Source: Leptospira ilyithenensis (GTDB lineage: Bacteria > Spirochaetota > Leptospiria > Leptospirales > Leptospiraceae). Taken from it: a stretch of 64,000 bases of DNA. Numbering within the stretch: the first letter of the stretch is position 1; each line of letters starts with the position of its first letter. The stretch is taken from NCBI RefSeq assembly GCF_004771005.1, contig NZ_RQHV01000029.1:40326-104325 (forward strand), given 5' to 3'. A program made the translations under genes and the position numbers. The notes under the pieces were generated by a model. It did no database searches. It saw only the letters and a list, made by a program, of their open reading frames with translations, and was not told where the DNA came from. Of this stretch, positions 45,042-54,456 are shown piece after piece.

Positions 45042-45806
45042 ATGGAATTTTTTCTCTTTTTCATTTTCCTGGCTATATCAATTGCACTAACAGGTGTTTT
45101 GAGTTATTACTCGGATCTTTTGTTTTTTAGTGCAAAGGAAAATTATCATAGAGATGAAATTACAAAACCATGGGAATCCGCTTTGCAATCAGTGGTTTCA
45201 TTATTTGAATCGGGAGGAAACCTGGCGATAGGAGCCTCCCTGTTTTTATTTTTTTCCCTATTCGCCTGGTTTTGGTCCCTACTCGGAGGAATCATTGGTT
45301 CCCCGCATTACACGAGCTCCTTCGGAAATTATTTTTTCCACGCACCTCTTTTGTTTTTTGGATTTTTGTTCGGGTTTCCTTTTTTCAAGGAAGGGTTCGG
45401 GCAAGTGGGATTCGGAAAAATCATCGCGGACAATGGGCGTCCCGTGCTCTCAGGGCTCGGGCTAGGAACTCTGGCTGCGAACCTCTCCATTTGGGGACTT
45501 TACCACGAATTCTTTTTTCTATTTGTACTGATCACAGGGATTCTCATCCTCTGGCCCTTGCTTTCCTACTGGAACGACCGCAAATTCTTTTCCATTTCCG
45601 TAGGACCTGAACCAAGGCATACGGAAGATTGGGGAAATAGCGATTATGACGAATTTGAAGACTACGGGAACGATTTCGCTGATACGGAAGAGTCCCCCCC
45701 TGCAAAATCCTCCCCGAAAACAAACCAAAATACCGACTGGGACGACTTCGACGGAGGATTAGGAGACGATGCCCCGAGCCTCGACGACTTTGAAGATCCG
45801 AAATAA
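45042..45806 (+). CDS. Membrane protein with acidic C-terminal tail, unknown function
   Basis: A 254-residue protein beginning 2 bp after the purH stop, so probably co-transcribed. About five membrane helices occupy residues 1-185, with GASLFLFFSLFAWFWSLLGGIIGSP in the middle, vaguely like Yip1-type proteins. The last 65 residues are a hydrophilic tail rich in Asp and Glu (EDWGNSDYDEFEDYGNDFAD, later DDAPSLDDFEDPK), probably disordered and cytoplasmic. No family recognised. Confidence 0.72.
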   Translation: MEFFLFFIFLAISIALTGVLSYYSDLLFFSAKENYHRDEITKPWESALQSVVSLFESGGNLAIGASLFLFFSLFAWFWSLLGGIIGSPHYTSSFGNYFFHAPLLFFGFLFGFPFFKEGFGQVGFGKIIADNGRPVLSGLGLGTLAANLSIWGLYHEFFFLFVLITGILILWPLLSYWNDRKFFSISVGPEPRHTEDWGNSDYDEFEDYGNDFADTEESPPAKSSPKTNQNTDWDDFDGGLGDDAPSLDDFEDPK

Positions 45807-45846
45807 TGGGCTTTCTAAATTTATTTTTTTAGCCGATAATTTGGAT

Positions 45847-46527
45847 ATGAAGAAGTCGCATAATTTTCTCTTTTTGATTGTATTGCTTCCTGGTTTGTTA
45901 TGGGCACAAGGTACCGATCAAACTGTTGCGAGCATTGACGGTTTTGCAGAAGCCTCTTGGGGAATGACATTCGAATCCATCCGGGAAAAATTTCTATCCA
46001 TGGCGACTAACCCGGAATCCAAAGAACAAATCGAAATCATAAACGAAAAGAAAGATGAAAAACTTCTGATCAAAAGAAATGGAATTTTTTATCTCTACCG
46101 GTTTTACAAAACCCCGGAACTACTCAGAGAAGTCCGTCCCAAAGACAACAGAAGGGAATCCGATCCAAGCATTGACGGCCAAACAGAATACAGAGAAGCA
46201 GGAATCTTATTTTCCGTAGGGGCAATTTTCAACCTGGTCCCTTCCGAAAAAATCAAAGCAAAATTGGAAACCAAGTATGGAAAACCCAGAAAGGAAAGCT
46301 TAGGAGATGATAAAGTTTCCGGCGCGGCGATTTGGGAGTTAGTAGACCGCAGGTCTAGTCCACCAATCGGTGGTTTTGCGGTTCAGTGGCGGGAAGGCTA
46401 TAAAAAGAACCCATATACCAGGCGCATTGATTATTTCTCGGCAAATATCCGTGACATCATAGCGAAGGATTATAAAGATTTCTTTAGTGTACAGGAAACA
46501 AAAACCTTGCGGGATTTAATCCCGTAA
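45847..46527 (+). CDS. Exported protein of unknown function
   Basis: A 226-residue protein from ATG at 45847, chosen because it opens a good signal peptide (KKSHNFLFLIVLLPGLLWAQ); an upstream ATG at 45769 lies within the previous gene. The mature part contains AEASWGMTFESIREKFL, a pattern often seen in leptospiral periplasmic proteins and similar to domains that start with a W-G-x-S segment. It is Lys/Glu-rich without catalytic motifs that I recognise. Function unknown. Confidence 0.72.
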   Translation: MKKSHNFLFLIVLLPGLLWAQGTDQTVASIDGFAEASWGMTFESIREKFLSMATNPESKEQIEIINEKKDEKLLIKRNGIFYLYRFYKTPELLREVRPKDNRRESDPSIDGQTEYREAGILFSVGAIFNLVPSEKIKAKLETKYGKPRKESLGDDKVSGAAIWELVDRRSSPPIGGFAVQWREGYKKNPYTRRIDYFSANIRDIIAKDYKDFFSVQETKTLRDLIP

Positions 46528-46568
46528 GTAGCTTGCCTTAGTGAGAGCAAAATCTCCACCGAGGCAAT

Positions 46569-47213
46569 ATGAATTTATTTTTAGACACAGCAAATATTGA
46601 CGAAATCAAAAAGGTTCACGAGCTGGGCCTTTTGGATGGAATCACAACCAACCCCTCCATCATTGCAAAATCCGGTCGTAAATTCACTGAAGTTATCAAA
46701 GAGATCACAAGTATCGTAGAAGGACCAGTGAGTGCGGAAGTTCTTGCTACCGATGCCCCTACTATGATCAAAGAAGGTTTGGAACTTGCGGCGATCGCAA
46801 AAAACATCGTGGTAAAAGTTCCTTTAATTCCGGAAGGAATCAAAGCAGTCGTGGAATTTACAAAAAGAGGGATCGCAACAAACGTAACTCTTTGTTTCAC
46901 TGCGAATCAGGCTCTTCTTGCTGCGAAAGCAGGCGCTACTTTTATTTCTCCCTTCGTTGGAAGATTGGATGATATAGGATACGACGGATTGGAACTCATC
47001 ACAGAAATCAGAGACATTTACGACAATTACGGAATCGACACGCAAATACTTGCGGCATCTGTCAGACATCCGATTCATTTCAAAGAAGTAGCTTTGCGGG
47101 GAGCAGACTGCGTTACCCTTCCATACAACGTATTCGAGATGCTATTCAAACACCCGTTAACCGACAGTGGTCTTGCTAAATTCGTAGAAGATGCAAAAAA
47201 ACTAACTTGGTAG
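46569..47213 (+). CDS. Fructose-6-phosphate aldolase / transaldolase (TalC/MipB type)
   Basis: A 214-residue short transaldolase: [31 protein letters not shown] at the start, the Schiff-base lysine in [11 protein letters not shown], then [32 protein letters not shown] and [10 protein letters not shown]. Length fits the TalC/Fsa subfamily. It transfers dihydroxyacetone units in the pentose phosphate pathway or cleaves fructose 6-phosphate; the subfamily choice cannot be settled here. Confidence 0.95.
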   Translation: MNLFLDTANIDEIKKVHELGLLDGITTNPSIIAKSGRKFTEVIKEITSIVEGPVSAEVLATDAPTMIKEGLELAAIAKNIVVKVPLIPEGIKAVVEFTKRGIATNVTLCFTANQALLAAKAGATFISPFVGRLDDIGYDGLELITEIRDIYDNYGIDTQILAASVRHPIHFKEVALRGADCVTLPYNVFEMLFKHPLTDSGLAKFVEDAKKLTW

Positions 47214-47258
47214 TTTTTAGAACCAGACTGTTTTAACAGGAAGAACGTAGAGGAAAAT

Positions 47259-48407
47259 ATGATGATTCCTTCTCAGTTTCCCCCTCTTCTTCCTATCAGC
47301 ATTTTCCATACTCTATTTTTCTTAGTGATGTTATTCACTAAGAAAAAGCCGAAGCTTTACGATTATATAGCAGCTGTTTGGGTTATATTTATCTGTCTTG
47401 CCTGTATTCGCCGAAGCCTTCATATCGCTTATGGTCCGGATTCGGATATATTCTTTCTAAAATTCCTGCATTACCCCCTGGCTTACGGGCCTTGCCTTTA
47501 TTTGTATGTCAGAATATTAGTAAGAGGAGAATCCAAATTCAAATATAAGGACTTACTGCATTTTATTCCCTTACTGATTGTTATTTTCACTTCTGCGATT
47601 CCGAATCTATCTTTCGAATCTTTCCGCATTGATGACTTTTCTTTCACCAACGGAAACACAATATTTTTAGCTCTGTATTTCGCAATCCCATCCCTTGCCT
47701 CTCTCTCCATCTATACTTTCTTAGCACTCAAACTATTAAAAAAACATAGGGAAACAGTATACGATCATTATTCTTACGAGTCCATTGAAGTTACCGTCAG
47801 TTGGCTTACGAAACTAACAATCCTGTTTTTCGTTTTCCTCAACTTGCAGTCAGGGTTACTAGTTTATTCCAGTATCTTTCCTCCGAAATTTATCTCATAT
47901 AAGATCAATGGTTCCATCATTGCAGGATACCTTTATCTATTGAGCTATTTTCTATTAAGACAAAATACAAGTTTTCCATCGCAAGAAACCTCTCCTCCCC
48001 CGACGGAAAAAAAGGAAAAATATGCAAAATCGGGACTTTCCATAGAGAAAAGAGAGGAGATCATCTCTTCCCTTTTGGAATATATGAAAAAAGAAAAACC
48101 GTTTTTGCAAAACGAATTGGATGTGGAAAGAATCGCAAAAGCGATGAACATCAGCGTAAACCACTTAAGTCAATGTTTGAACGTAGGACTTTCCAAGAAT
48201 TTTTTTATGTTTATCAATGACTATCGGGTGGATGAAGTGATCGCGAGATTCCAAGATCCGAACTTTAACGATTACAATATTTTACGAATTGCTCTTGATT
48301 CCGGTTTCAACTCAAAATCATCCTTTAACTCCATATTCCGAAAAGCAACAGGATTCACTCCTATGGAATACAGGGAAAAATTAAACAAAGAAGTAGCTCT
48401 AAAGTAA
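47259..48407 (+). CDS. Membrane-bound AraC family regulator
   Basis: A 382-residue protein with about seven membrane helices in the first 235 residues, a linker, and an AraC-type DNA-binding domain (about 280-378): DVERIAKAMNISVNHLSQCL and RIALDSGFNSKSSFNSIFRKATGFTPMEYR. The 7TM-AraC arrangement links an extracytoplasmic or lipid-phase signal to transcription and is common in Leptospira and Bacteroidota. Its target is unknown. Confidence 0.9.
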   Translation: MMIPSQFPPLLPISIFHTLFFLVMLFTKKKPKLYDYIAAVWVIFICLACIRRSLHIAYGPDSDIFFLKFLHYPLAYGPCLYLYVRILVRGESKFKYKDLLHFIPLLIVIFTSAIPNLSFESFRIDDFSFTNGNTIFLALYFAIPSLASLSIYTFLALKLLKKHRETVYDHYSYESIEVTVSWLTKLTILFFVFLNLQSGLLVYSSIFPPKFISYKINGSIIAGYLYLLSYFLLRQNTSFPSQETSPPPTEKKEKYAKSGLSIEKREEIISSLLEYMKKEKPFLQNELDVERIAKAMNISVNHLSQCLNVGLSKNFFMFINDYRVDEVIARFQDPNFNDYNILRIALDSGFNSKSSFNSIFRKATGFTPMEYREKLNKEVALK

Positions 48408-48420
48408 CGTCCCTAGTCAG

Positions 48421-49455
48421 TTACCGACCAGAGGGATCTGCATATCTTTCCCAAATATCTTTCATCTGGTCTACAAAACAAAATACCGATTGGTGGGAAG
48501 CATCGTTGAATAGATCACATTTGCTTTCCTCATTCATATCATAAGGGATGGCTCCGTAAGACTTGGAAAGATCCGAAACTTGTGACCACCAAACATTCTT
48601 TATATTATATTTTTCGTATTCTTTGAAGTATTTTCCGTATACTTTCGGCCAAACCACAAGCGTTTTGATACCTTTTCCTTGAGTTAGCTCCAAAAAGGCT
48701 TTCACATAGGGAAGCTGAGACTTGCCCATTTGAAAGGATCTCATATAAATAGCGCTGATCCGAACCGCGTCCTTTTCCAACTTTTCCGTAGGGTTGGCTG
48801 TCGTGGCATACATCAGATAATCGCCTTTGGTATAGTTGATCAGTTGGTATTCCTTGTTATAAAATGCCTTGTATTCTTTCAGTCGGCCGGACTTGAGCCG
48901 GGAGATAAAAAGCCCCATATTCAGCTCGATTGCACGAATGGAAAATACCTGATCCAACCAATGTTCGTATCTGTCTTTCCAGGGAACATCTTTCCATACA
49001 AAGTCTCTACATTCTTTATCGCATGCTAGGCGGAGAAAGGGAGAATTGACAAGACCCTTGGAATCGTCAAATGCTTCCGGACTCAAAGACAGAATGACAA
49101 AATCCGGCTTCACAGCTTTTTTCAAAAGATCGTCCAACCAAAAATAGGAATACATAGGGATTGCTTGCGGTCCGCTGAAATTATACAATGACCATTCTTT
49201 TTGTTTTTCTTTGGGGATGCCCATTTCCGAATAAGGATAAGAACGGGAATCTCCGAACACAACAGCGAGTTTGGTTTCTTTGATTTTAGGGTCTTGGACT
49301 AGTCTCTCTGCCAAAACACGTCTTTGGTGGTAAAATACGGAATTCCCGGCTTGTAAAAACTCCCCATGGAAAACCGGTAGGAGAAAAATTTTATCAATGA
49401 CTAGTACGACAAAAAACAGAGCAACCGGATAAATTAAAAAAGGACGTGATAACAA
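48421..49455 (-). CDS. DUF1574-like SGNH-fold protein
   Basis: A 344-residue protein with one N-terminal membrane helix and an SGNH-like core: VVFGDSRSYPYSEMG (block I Gly-Asp-Ser), FVILSLSPEAFDD, and a late segment NDASHQSVFCFVDQM supplying the His. This layout matches a Leptospira family (DUF1574) of periplasmic proteins resembling acyl-transfer or de-acetylation enzymes. The pathway is unknown. Confidence 0.72.
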   Translation of the reverse strand: MLSRPFLIYPVALFFVVLVIDKIFLLPVFHGEFLQAGNSVFYHQRRVLAERLVQDPKIKETKLAVVFGDSRSYPYSEMGIPKEKQKEWSLYNFSGPQAIPMYSYFWLDDLLKKAVKPDFVILSLSPEAFDDSKGLVNSPFLRLACDKECRDFVWKDVPWKDRYEHWLDQVFSIRAIELNMGLFISRLKSGRLKEYKAFYNKEYQLINYTKGDYLMYATTANPTEKLEKDAVRISAIYMRSFQMGKSQLPYVKAFLELTQGKGIKTLVVWPKVYGKYFKEYEKYNIKNVWWSQVSDLSKSYGAIPYDMNEESKCDLFNDASHQSVFCFVDQMKDIWERYADPSGR

Positions 49456-49508
49456 AAAAATCTCCCTAACTATTAAATTTTAATTTTCAATCCACAGATT
49501 CAAGGATT

Positions 49509-50240
49509 TTACTTTCCTAAAATCTCCTTCTCCGTGACGGAAATATACTTTCCCTCTTCTAGTTTCTTTTTTTCCAAAGAAAGTCCGCCCACTCTCACCC
49601 TGAATAAATCAATGACACTCAAATCTTTGGCATGAAACATACGACGGATTTGTCTTTTTTTTCCTTCTTTCAGAATCACACGCAGATGATTCGTATTGTC
49701 CGGGTCTTTGTCCATATCAAGACCTGCGGCAGTTACCTGAAATGCACGTAATGTCTCACCGCCTTCACGAACGCCTAACCTTAGTTCTTCGGCAATACGC
49801 TTCCAATCCACTTTTTTTTGAAGTGTTACTATATATTCCTTCTCAATCTTATTGCTCGGATGAGTGACTCTTTGGATAAAATCTCCGTCGGAAGATAAAA
49901 TCAAAAGTCCTCTGGAATCCAAGTCCAAACGTCCCGCATAATTGTATTTATGAAATTCTTTCGGCAATAAATCAAAGATTGTTTTCTCATGAAACTTGTC
50001 TTCATGGGAGGACAGAAAACCCACAGGTTTGTTGAATGCGATGATCTTCGGCAAGCCGTCTTCTTCGTCGATGCAAACCGTCTTTCCATCCACCAAAACC
50101 TGGTCTTTCTCCAAATCCACCCGGTAGGAGAGATCGGTAAGTGTTTTCCCATTCACTTTGACTCGTCCCGCCAAAACGATTTCTTCTACTTTGCGCCTTG
50201 CGCCTACACCGGAACGAGCTAGAAATTGATTGATTCTCAT
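49509..50240 (-). CDS. Pseudouridine synthase, RsuA/RluB family
   Basis: A 243-residue protein from ATG at 50240. The N-terminal S4 RNA-binding domain reads MRINQFLARSGVGARRKVEE and the catalytic domain contains YAGRLDLDSRGLLILSSDG, with the catalytic Asp in RLD, followed by KEGKKRQIRRMFHA. It converts a uridine in rRNA to pseudouridine. RluB (23S) or RsuA (16S) are both possible. A longer version starting at 50270 adds ten unsupported residues. Confidence 0.93.
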   Translation of the reverse strand: MRINQFLARSGVGARRKVEEIVLAGRVKVNGKTLTDLSYRVDLEKDQVLVDGKTVCIDEEDGLPKIIAFNKPVGFLSSHEDKFHEKTIFDLLPKEFHKYNYAGRLDLDSRGLLILSSDGDFIQRVTHPSNKIEKEYIVTLQKKVDWKRIAEELRLGVREGGETLRAFQVTAAGLDMDKDPDNTNHLRVILKEGKKRQIRRMFHAKDLSVIDLFRVRVGGLSLEKKKLEEGKYISVTEKEILGK

Positions 50241-50290
50241 CTTTTTCCATTTTACAAACGCATGTCCCACAGAAAAAGTCTAATCGAGAG

Positions 50291-51202
50291 ATGAACCCGC
50301 TTAAAAAAAAGCCCCGGACCAAAGAATTGAATCCGATTCCGGTCCACCCGGAATGGATGAAGGTGAAAATTTCATTCCCTACCGAGGATGACCCTGTTTC
50401 CAAGGTGCGCGGAGAGGTATCTTCCAAAAAACTAAATACAGTCTGTGAGTCCGCTTCCTGTCCCAATCTTAACCATTGTTGGAGCCGCAAAACTGCTACC
50501 TATATGCTTTCCGGCGATATCTGTACCAGACGCTGTCAATACTGCGATGTTGCTTTTGGAAAACCAATGCCTTTGGACTCGGAAGAACCGATCCGGGTGG
50601 CAGAGTCGGTTGCCGAATTGGAATTGAATCATGTGGTACTGACAGCCGTGAATCGGGATGATTTGAAAGACGGTGGATCTGAACACTTTGCCCGAACCAT
50701 CCGGGAAATCAAAAGCCATAGACCAAATTGTTCCATAGAAGTATTGATTCCCGATTTTAAAGCCAAAAGAGAATCTTTGGACATTCTCTACTCTGCAAAA
50801 CCGAATATCATCAACCACAATATTGAAACGGTAAAAGAGCTATTTTCAAAAATCGCTCCTCAGAAAAACTACCTTCGTTCTCTGGAAGTTCTAAAAGATA
50901 TATCCGAACACGGATTTCTTACCAAAAGCGGACTCATTTTGGGTCTGGGAGAAACCAAGGAAAACGTGGAATCCTGCCTGGAAGATCTGTATGCAAACGG
51001 TGTAAGAATGCTCACCATAGGACAGTATTTACAACCAAGTCCTACCCATTTCCCTGTCCAGGAATACGTTCAACCGGATGTATTTGCTTTCTGGAAATCC
51101 TTTGCCTATAAGCTTGGGTTCAAAACAGTAGCTTCCAGTCCCTTGGTACGTTCTTCCTACCATGCGGATGAATTTGCATCAGTCTCGGAGATGGTCGGTT
51201 AG
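50291..51202 (+). CDS. lipA: Lipoyl synthase
   Basis: A 303-residue radical SAM enzyme with the two LipA clusters: auxiliary cysteines Cys52, Cys57, Cys63 (CESASCPNLNHC) and radical SAM cysteines Cys78, Cys82, Cys85 (CTRRCQYC), plus the C-terminal SSPLVRSSYHADE serine. It inserts two sulfurs into octanoyl groups on lipoyl domains. No lipB is adjacent. Confidence 0.97.
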   Translation: MNPLKKKPRTKELNPIPVHPEWMKVKISFPTEDDPVSKVRGEVSSKKLNTVCESASCPNLNHCWSRKTATYMLSGDICTRRCQYCDVAFGKPMPLDSEEPIRVAESVAELELNHVVLTAVNRDDLKDGGSEHFARTIREIKSHRPNCSIEVLIPDFKAKRESLDILYSAKPNIINHNIETVKELFSKIAPQKNYLRSLEVLKDISEHGFLTKSGLILGLGETKENVESCLEDLYANGVRMLTIGQYLQPSPTHFPVQEYVQPDVFAFWKSFAYKLGFKTVASSPLVRSSYHADEFASVSEMVG

Positions 51203-51260
51203 ATATCTAACTCGGAACCTAATTTAAGGAAATCCAAAACCTGGCCGAAACTTGGGGTAT

Positions 51261-51554
51261 ATGAATCAAGGGCAAGGTTTGGCAGAATGGCAGGAGGAAA
51301 TAGCAAAAACATTTTTTCTATCCACGTTGTACGACCTGAGCAAAATCCAAGACAAACTATCCGACTTTGAAGTGAAACAGATCATTCTTTCCGGGATGCA
51401 AAAGATACCCGATATGGAAGTGGAATGGGGAGAAACGGATCGGTTCGGTAAAAGTACTCTACTTCTCAAATACAAATCCAACCTACTTGTGATCGAAGCT
51501 ACCCCTCTGATCAATACCATCCGAATTCTTTGGAATGAATTCCAAGCCCGTTAA
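51261..51554 (+). CDS. Small protein of unknown function
   Basis: A 97-residue protein from ATG at 51261, in frame with an upstream TTG at 51252. The sequence has an N-terminal helix (GLAEWQEEIAKTFFLSTLYDL) and a C-terminal beta-rich part (STLLLKYKSNLLVIEATPLI). I recognise no family. It follows lipA by 58 bp and precedes a terminator. Confidence 0.65.
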   Translation: MNQGQGLAEWQEEIAKTFFLSTLYDLSKIQDKLSDFEVKQIILSGMQKIPDMEVEWGETDRFGKSTLLLKYKSNLLVIEATPLINTIRILWNEFQAR

Positions 51555-51599
51555 ACAAATTTTGAACTGATTGTAGATTGATTGATGAAATGATCCGGG

Positions 51600-51630
51600 C
51601 ATAAAAAAAGCCTGGGAAAACCCCAGGCTT
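51600..51630 (-). terminator. Intrinsic terminator for the FecR-domain lipoprotein gene
   Basis: AAGCCTGGG (51608-51616) pairs with CCCAGGCTT (51622-51630) over a 5-nt loop. On the minus strand it is followed by TTTTTAT. It also sits 53 bp after the convergent plus-strand gene, so it may act in both directions. Confidence 0.8.
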
Positions 51631-51655
51631 CTCTTCTACGTAAGGGGGAAAAGAA

Positions 51656-52837
51656 TTAGAATTTAGATTTTTGTTGGAGGTCGTAGACTACTTCTTCTAC
51701 ATTGTCCATGTCAATTCTCTTGATTCCATTCTCTGTATGAACAATCAATTGACCGTTTTCTTGGTTGATGATCGCTCCGATTACAGTTTTTCCATCCACG
51801 AGTACGATCTTTTCGATTCTTTCGTAGTAGTTAACAATGTCTTTTTTGGATTTGAATTCTTTTGGCTCTGAAGCAAGAGTTTGCTCGAATTTTTTCTTCT
51901 CAGCTTCTTGTTTCTTAGCTACTTCGTTTTCAAGTGCTTGTCTTTGTTTGTCGTTTTCTTGTTTTTTGATCTCATCTAGTTTGTCAGTTTGAGCGCTATC
52001 GTTCAACTTAACGATTTGATCAGCAGTTTCTTTATCGATAGTAACAATTGTTTTGATTTCTTGTTCTTCGTTTTTAGTTAGGTTTGCAGAAGCAACAACC
52101 GGTTTCTCTTTCTCAACAGTTTTCAAAGCTTTGTTTAGATCAAGTGATTCCACTTTTTCGATCTTAGACAATTCTTCTGATTTTTTGGAAAGAGTAGATC
52201 CTTGGTTCTTTTCAAGTACAACTTCTACGTTTGCAATGGATTCTTGCAGTTTTTTAAGGTCAGCGTTTCCATTGATCTCTTCTGCAGAAAGTTTTTCAAG
52301 AGCAGGAACTCTCGGTGCGAATGCTACAGCTCCATCCACAACTTTTACTTGAGAAGGTTTGCCGTTGCCGGACTCAACGATGAATGATGTTCCACGAACA
52401 CCCGCAATCGCAGTCGGTGTAATAACGGTAAAGTTGTCTTCTTTCTTAGCTTTGTTAACTTTTGCGAAAACTTTTCCGGATACCAGAGAAATTTGAGTGT
52501 CTGTAGTTCCTGCACTGTTTTGTGAAAGTTTGCTGAAATCAATTACGGATTTAGGAGAGATACGAATGCTCGATCCATCAGGGAACTGAACGTCCACCTT
52601 TCCATTATCCCCTGTGACAACATTGTCGCCAGCTTTGAGAGAAGTTCCCAATTGAGCTTTTTCCTCAGTTTGGTCAGCGTGTTGGATTTTAGAATCCCCA
52701 ACTGCGAACACCACGACTGCGGCAAGTTCATTTGATTTCTTAGATGATTCGCTCACGTCAGTCTCTGGTTTCTTGCAAACTGCAAGCCCAAGAACTGCGA
52801 TCAGAGCGCTGGTAATGGCTAATTTCGATGCTTTCAT
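51656..52837 (-). CDS. FecR-domain lipoprotein (LipL45-like)
   Basis: A 393-residue lipoprotein (signal ITSALIAVLGLAVC). Residues about 40-170 form a FecR domain: VVVFAVGDSKIQ, GDNVVTGDNGKVDVQFPDGSSIRI, SGKVFAKVNKAK and TPTAIAGVRGTSFIVE. A long Lys/Glu/Gln-rich coiled-coil section (about 195-330) and a short beta domain with VLVDGKTVIGAI follow. This resembles LipL45-type leptospiral lipoproteins, some of which are cleaved so that the C-terminal part stays on the membrane. Assignment to LipL45 itself is tentative. Confidence 0.8.
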   Translation of the reverse strand: MKASKLAITSALIAVLGLAVCKKPETDVSESSKKSNELAAVVVFAVGDSKIQHADQTEEKAQLGTSLKAGDNVVTGDNGKVDVQFPDGSSIRISPKSVIDFSKLSQNSAGTTDTQISLVSGKVFAKVNKAKKEDNFTVITPTAIAGVRGTSFIVESGNGKPSQVKVVDGAVAFAPRVPALEKLSAEEINGNADLKKLQESIANVEVVLEKNQGSTLSKKSEELSKIEKVESLDLNKALKTVEKEKPVVASANLTKNEEQEIKTIVTIDKETADQIVKLNDSAQTDKLDEIKKQENDKQRQALENEVAKKQEAEKKKFEQTLASEPKEFKSKKDIVNYYERIEKIVLVDGKTVIGAIINQENGQLIVHTENGIKRIDMDNVEEVVYDLQQKSKF

Positions 52838-53098
52838 GTCTTCCTATCCCTTAGTGAAATTCAACTTTGCTACTTAGTAAAACAAACTGGCCGGTATCTT
52901 TTTCTCTCCGGATTTGGTTTTTTTTTGCATTTAGGAAAAAAATTTCCAAGTAACAGGCAAAATTCTATGTTTATTTGCACTTTGGCAAATCAAATTTCGA
53001 TTTTCTAAGGATAAGACTGAAAAATTTACCTTTGAATGGATCATTTTCCCAGCAAAATAATCTTTGTATTAATTCGCCCGGGAAAGGATACAGAAATT

Positions 53099-54421
53099 AT
53101 GGTTGATGTTGCCACACTCGAAAAACGCCCCCCCTCTACGATTGCTCTCTTGGAAGAAATGGAAAGAGCTTACAAGGACTTACCGATGGAAGCCATCGTC
53201 AAACAAGACATCCTACGCCAGGGGATTCATTTTTTACCGGAAGCCTTTCAAGTCATAGGCGAATACAAATCCAAAGACTATTTTATATTCTCATTTGATC
53301 ATATACCTTTGGCGGACTTGAAAGACGGCGCGGATACAAAGGCCCCGGAGGAAATTAAAATCCAGGGCGGGTATTTCGACCTACTCAAAACGGTGATCTC
53401 CACTAGAAACAACCCCCACTCTCCTTATAAAATGAAATCCGTAGAAGGAATTCCTACTCTCTTCTTAGGTGATATTTCCATCGGCCAGGCGGAATACCCT
53501 CCTATCCCCAGTTGGTACAAACACAAAACAAAGAATGGAAAATTCCCCGGGGAAATAGCGCCCGTTATAGAATGGGGTTATCTGCTTTATCTTACAGTGT
53601 TCCGCAACTGCCAATACTTCGGAAAGGACGAGGAATGTGCTTATTGCGATATCAATCACAACTACCGCCAGCAAAAAGGAGCGGGACGTCCTTATACCGG
53701 AGTAAAAGACGTGGAAGATATCTTGGAAGTACTTTCCTGGGTGGATCAGGAAGACCAGGTGGCAAAAGTTTACACTATCACGGGGGGATCGGTTCTTACT
53801 TCTCTTAAGAAAAAGAATGAAGTGGATTTTTACCTGCAATACCCCGAAGCAATCGAAAAAGCTTTTCCCAAACGTTGGATGGGTAAACTGGTAGCCCAAG
53901 CTTTTGAAAAAGAAGACTGCAGGAAATTCAAAGACGCAGGCATTGAAATCTATCATCCCAATTACGAAGTTTGGGACAAACAGTTGTTTGAAAAAATTTG
54001 TCCCGGCAAAGCAAGCTGGATCGGTTGGGATACATGGATTCGCAGAGTCGTGGATTCCGCAGAAGTCTTCGGCCCGGACAAGGTAATTCCCAATTTCGTA
54101 GGCGGAGTGGAACTTTCCGAACCTTGGGGATTCAAAACGGTAAAAGAAGCGATCGATTCCACAAAACAAGGATTAGATTTTTTTATGAATAAAGGCATTG
54201 TGCCTCGTTTTACGGCATGGTGCCCGGAACCTTATACCACCTTGGGGCAACAGGCAGGCCCTCCTCTTGTTTATTTCTGCGAACTGCTCAGAGCTTGGAA
54301 AGAAACCTTCGAAAAATACAATTTGCCCACACCTCCGGGTTACGGGGAACCCGGTCCGGGAAAAGCGGTTTTTTCCGTCTCGGCATTTATGGATGTGATA
54401 GGATATTCTGGACGAAATTAG
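53099..54421 (+). CDS. Radical SAM protein of unknown function
   Basis: From ATG at 53099 (AAAGGA 10 nt upstream) the protein is 440 residues; an upstream ATG at 53036 lacks a ribosome site. The cluster motif is NCQYFGKDEECAYCD, that is C-x8-C-x2-C instead of the usual C-x3-C-x2-C, followed by TITGGSVL, the glycine-rich SAM site. The C-terminal half has GWDTWIRRVVDSAEVFGPDK, and PPGYGEPGPGKAVFS near the end. I do not recognise a characterised subfamily. A membrane phosphatase sensor follows 35 bp downstream. Confidence 0.82.
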   Translation: MVDVATLEKRPPSTIALLEEMERAYKDLPMEAIVKQDILRQGIHFLPEAFQVIGEYKSKDYFIFSFDHIPLADLKDGADTKAPEEIKIQGGYFDLLKTVISTRNNPHSPYKMKSVEGIPTLFLGDISIGQAEYPPIPSWYKHKTKNGKFPGEIAPVIEWGYLLYLTVFRNCQYFGKDEECAYCDINHNYRQQKGAGRPYTGVKDVEDILEVLSWVDQEDQVAKVYTITGGSVLTSLKKKNEVDFYLQYPEAIEKAFPKRWMGKLVAQAFEKEDCRKFKDAGIEIYHPNYEVWDKQLFEKICPGKASWIGWDTWIRRVVDSAEVFGPDKVIPNFVGGVELSEPWGFKTVKEAIDSTKQGLDFFMNKGIVPRFTAWCPEPYTTLGQQAGPPLVYFCELLRAWKETFEKYNLPTPPGYGEPGPGKAVFSVSAFMDVIGYSGRN

Positions 54422-54456
54422 TTCGTTTTGCTACAAATGAATTCCTACGTCCGAAT

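Noticed and set aside
53465..54169. A 234-codon minus-strand frame inside the radical SAM gene
   Set aside because: It is antisense to a gene with clear motifs, has a cysteine/phenylalanine-rich composition typical of shadow frames, and no family likeness.
54217..54456. Longer start for the SpoIIE sensor
   Set aside because: It lies inside the radical SAM gene in another frame; ATG 54457 opens a lipoprotein signal.
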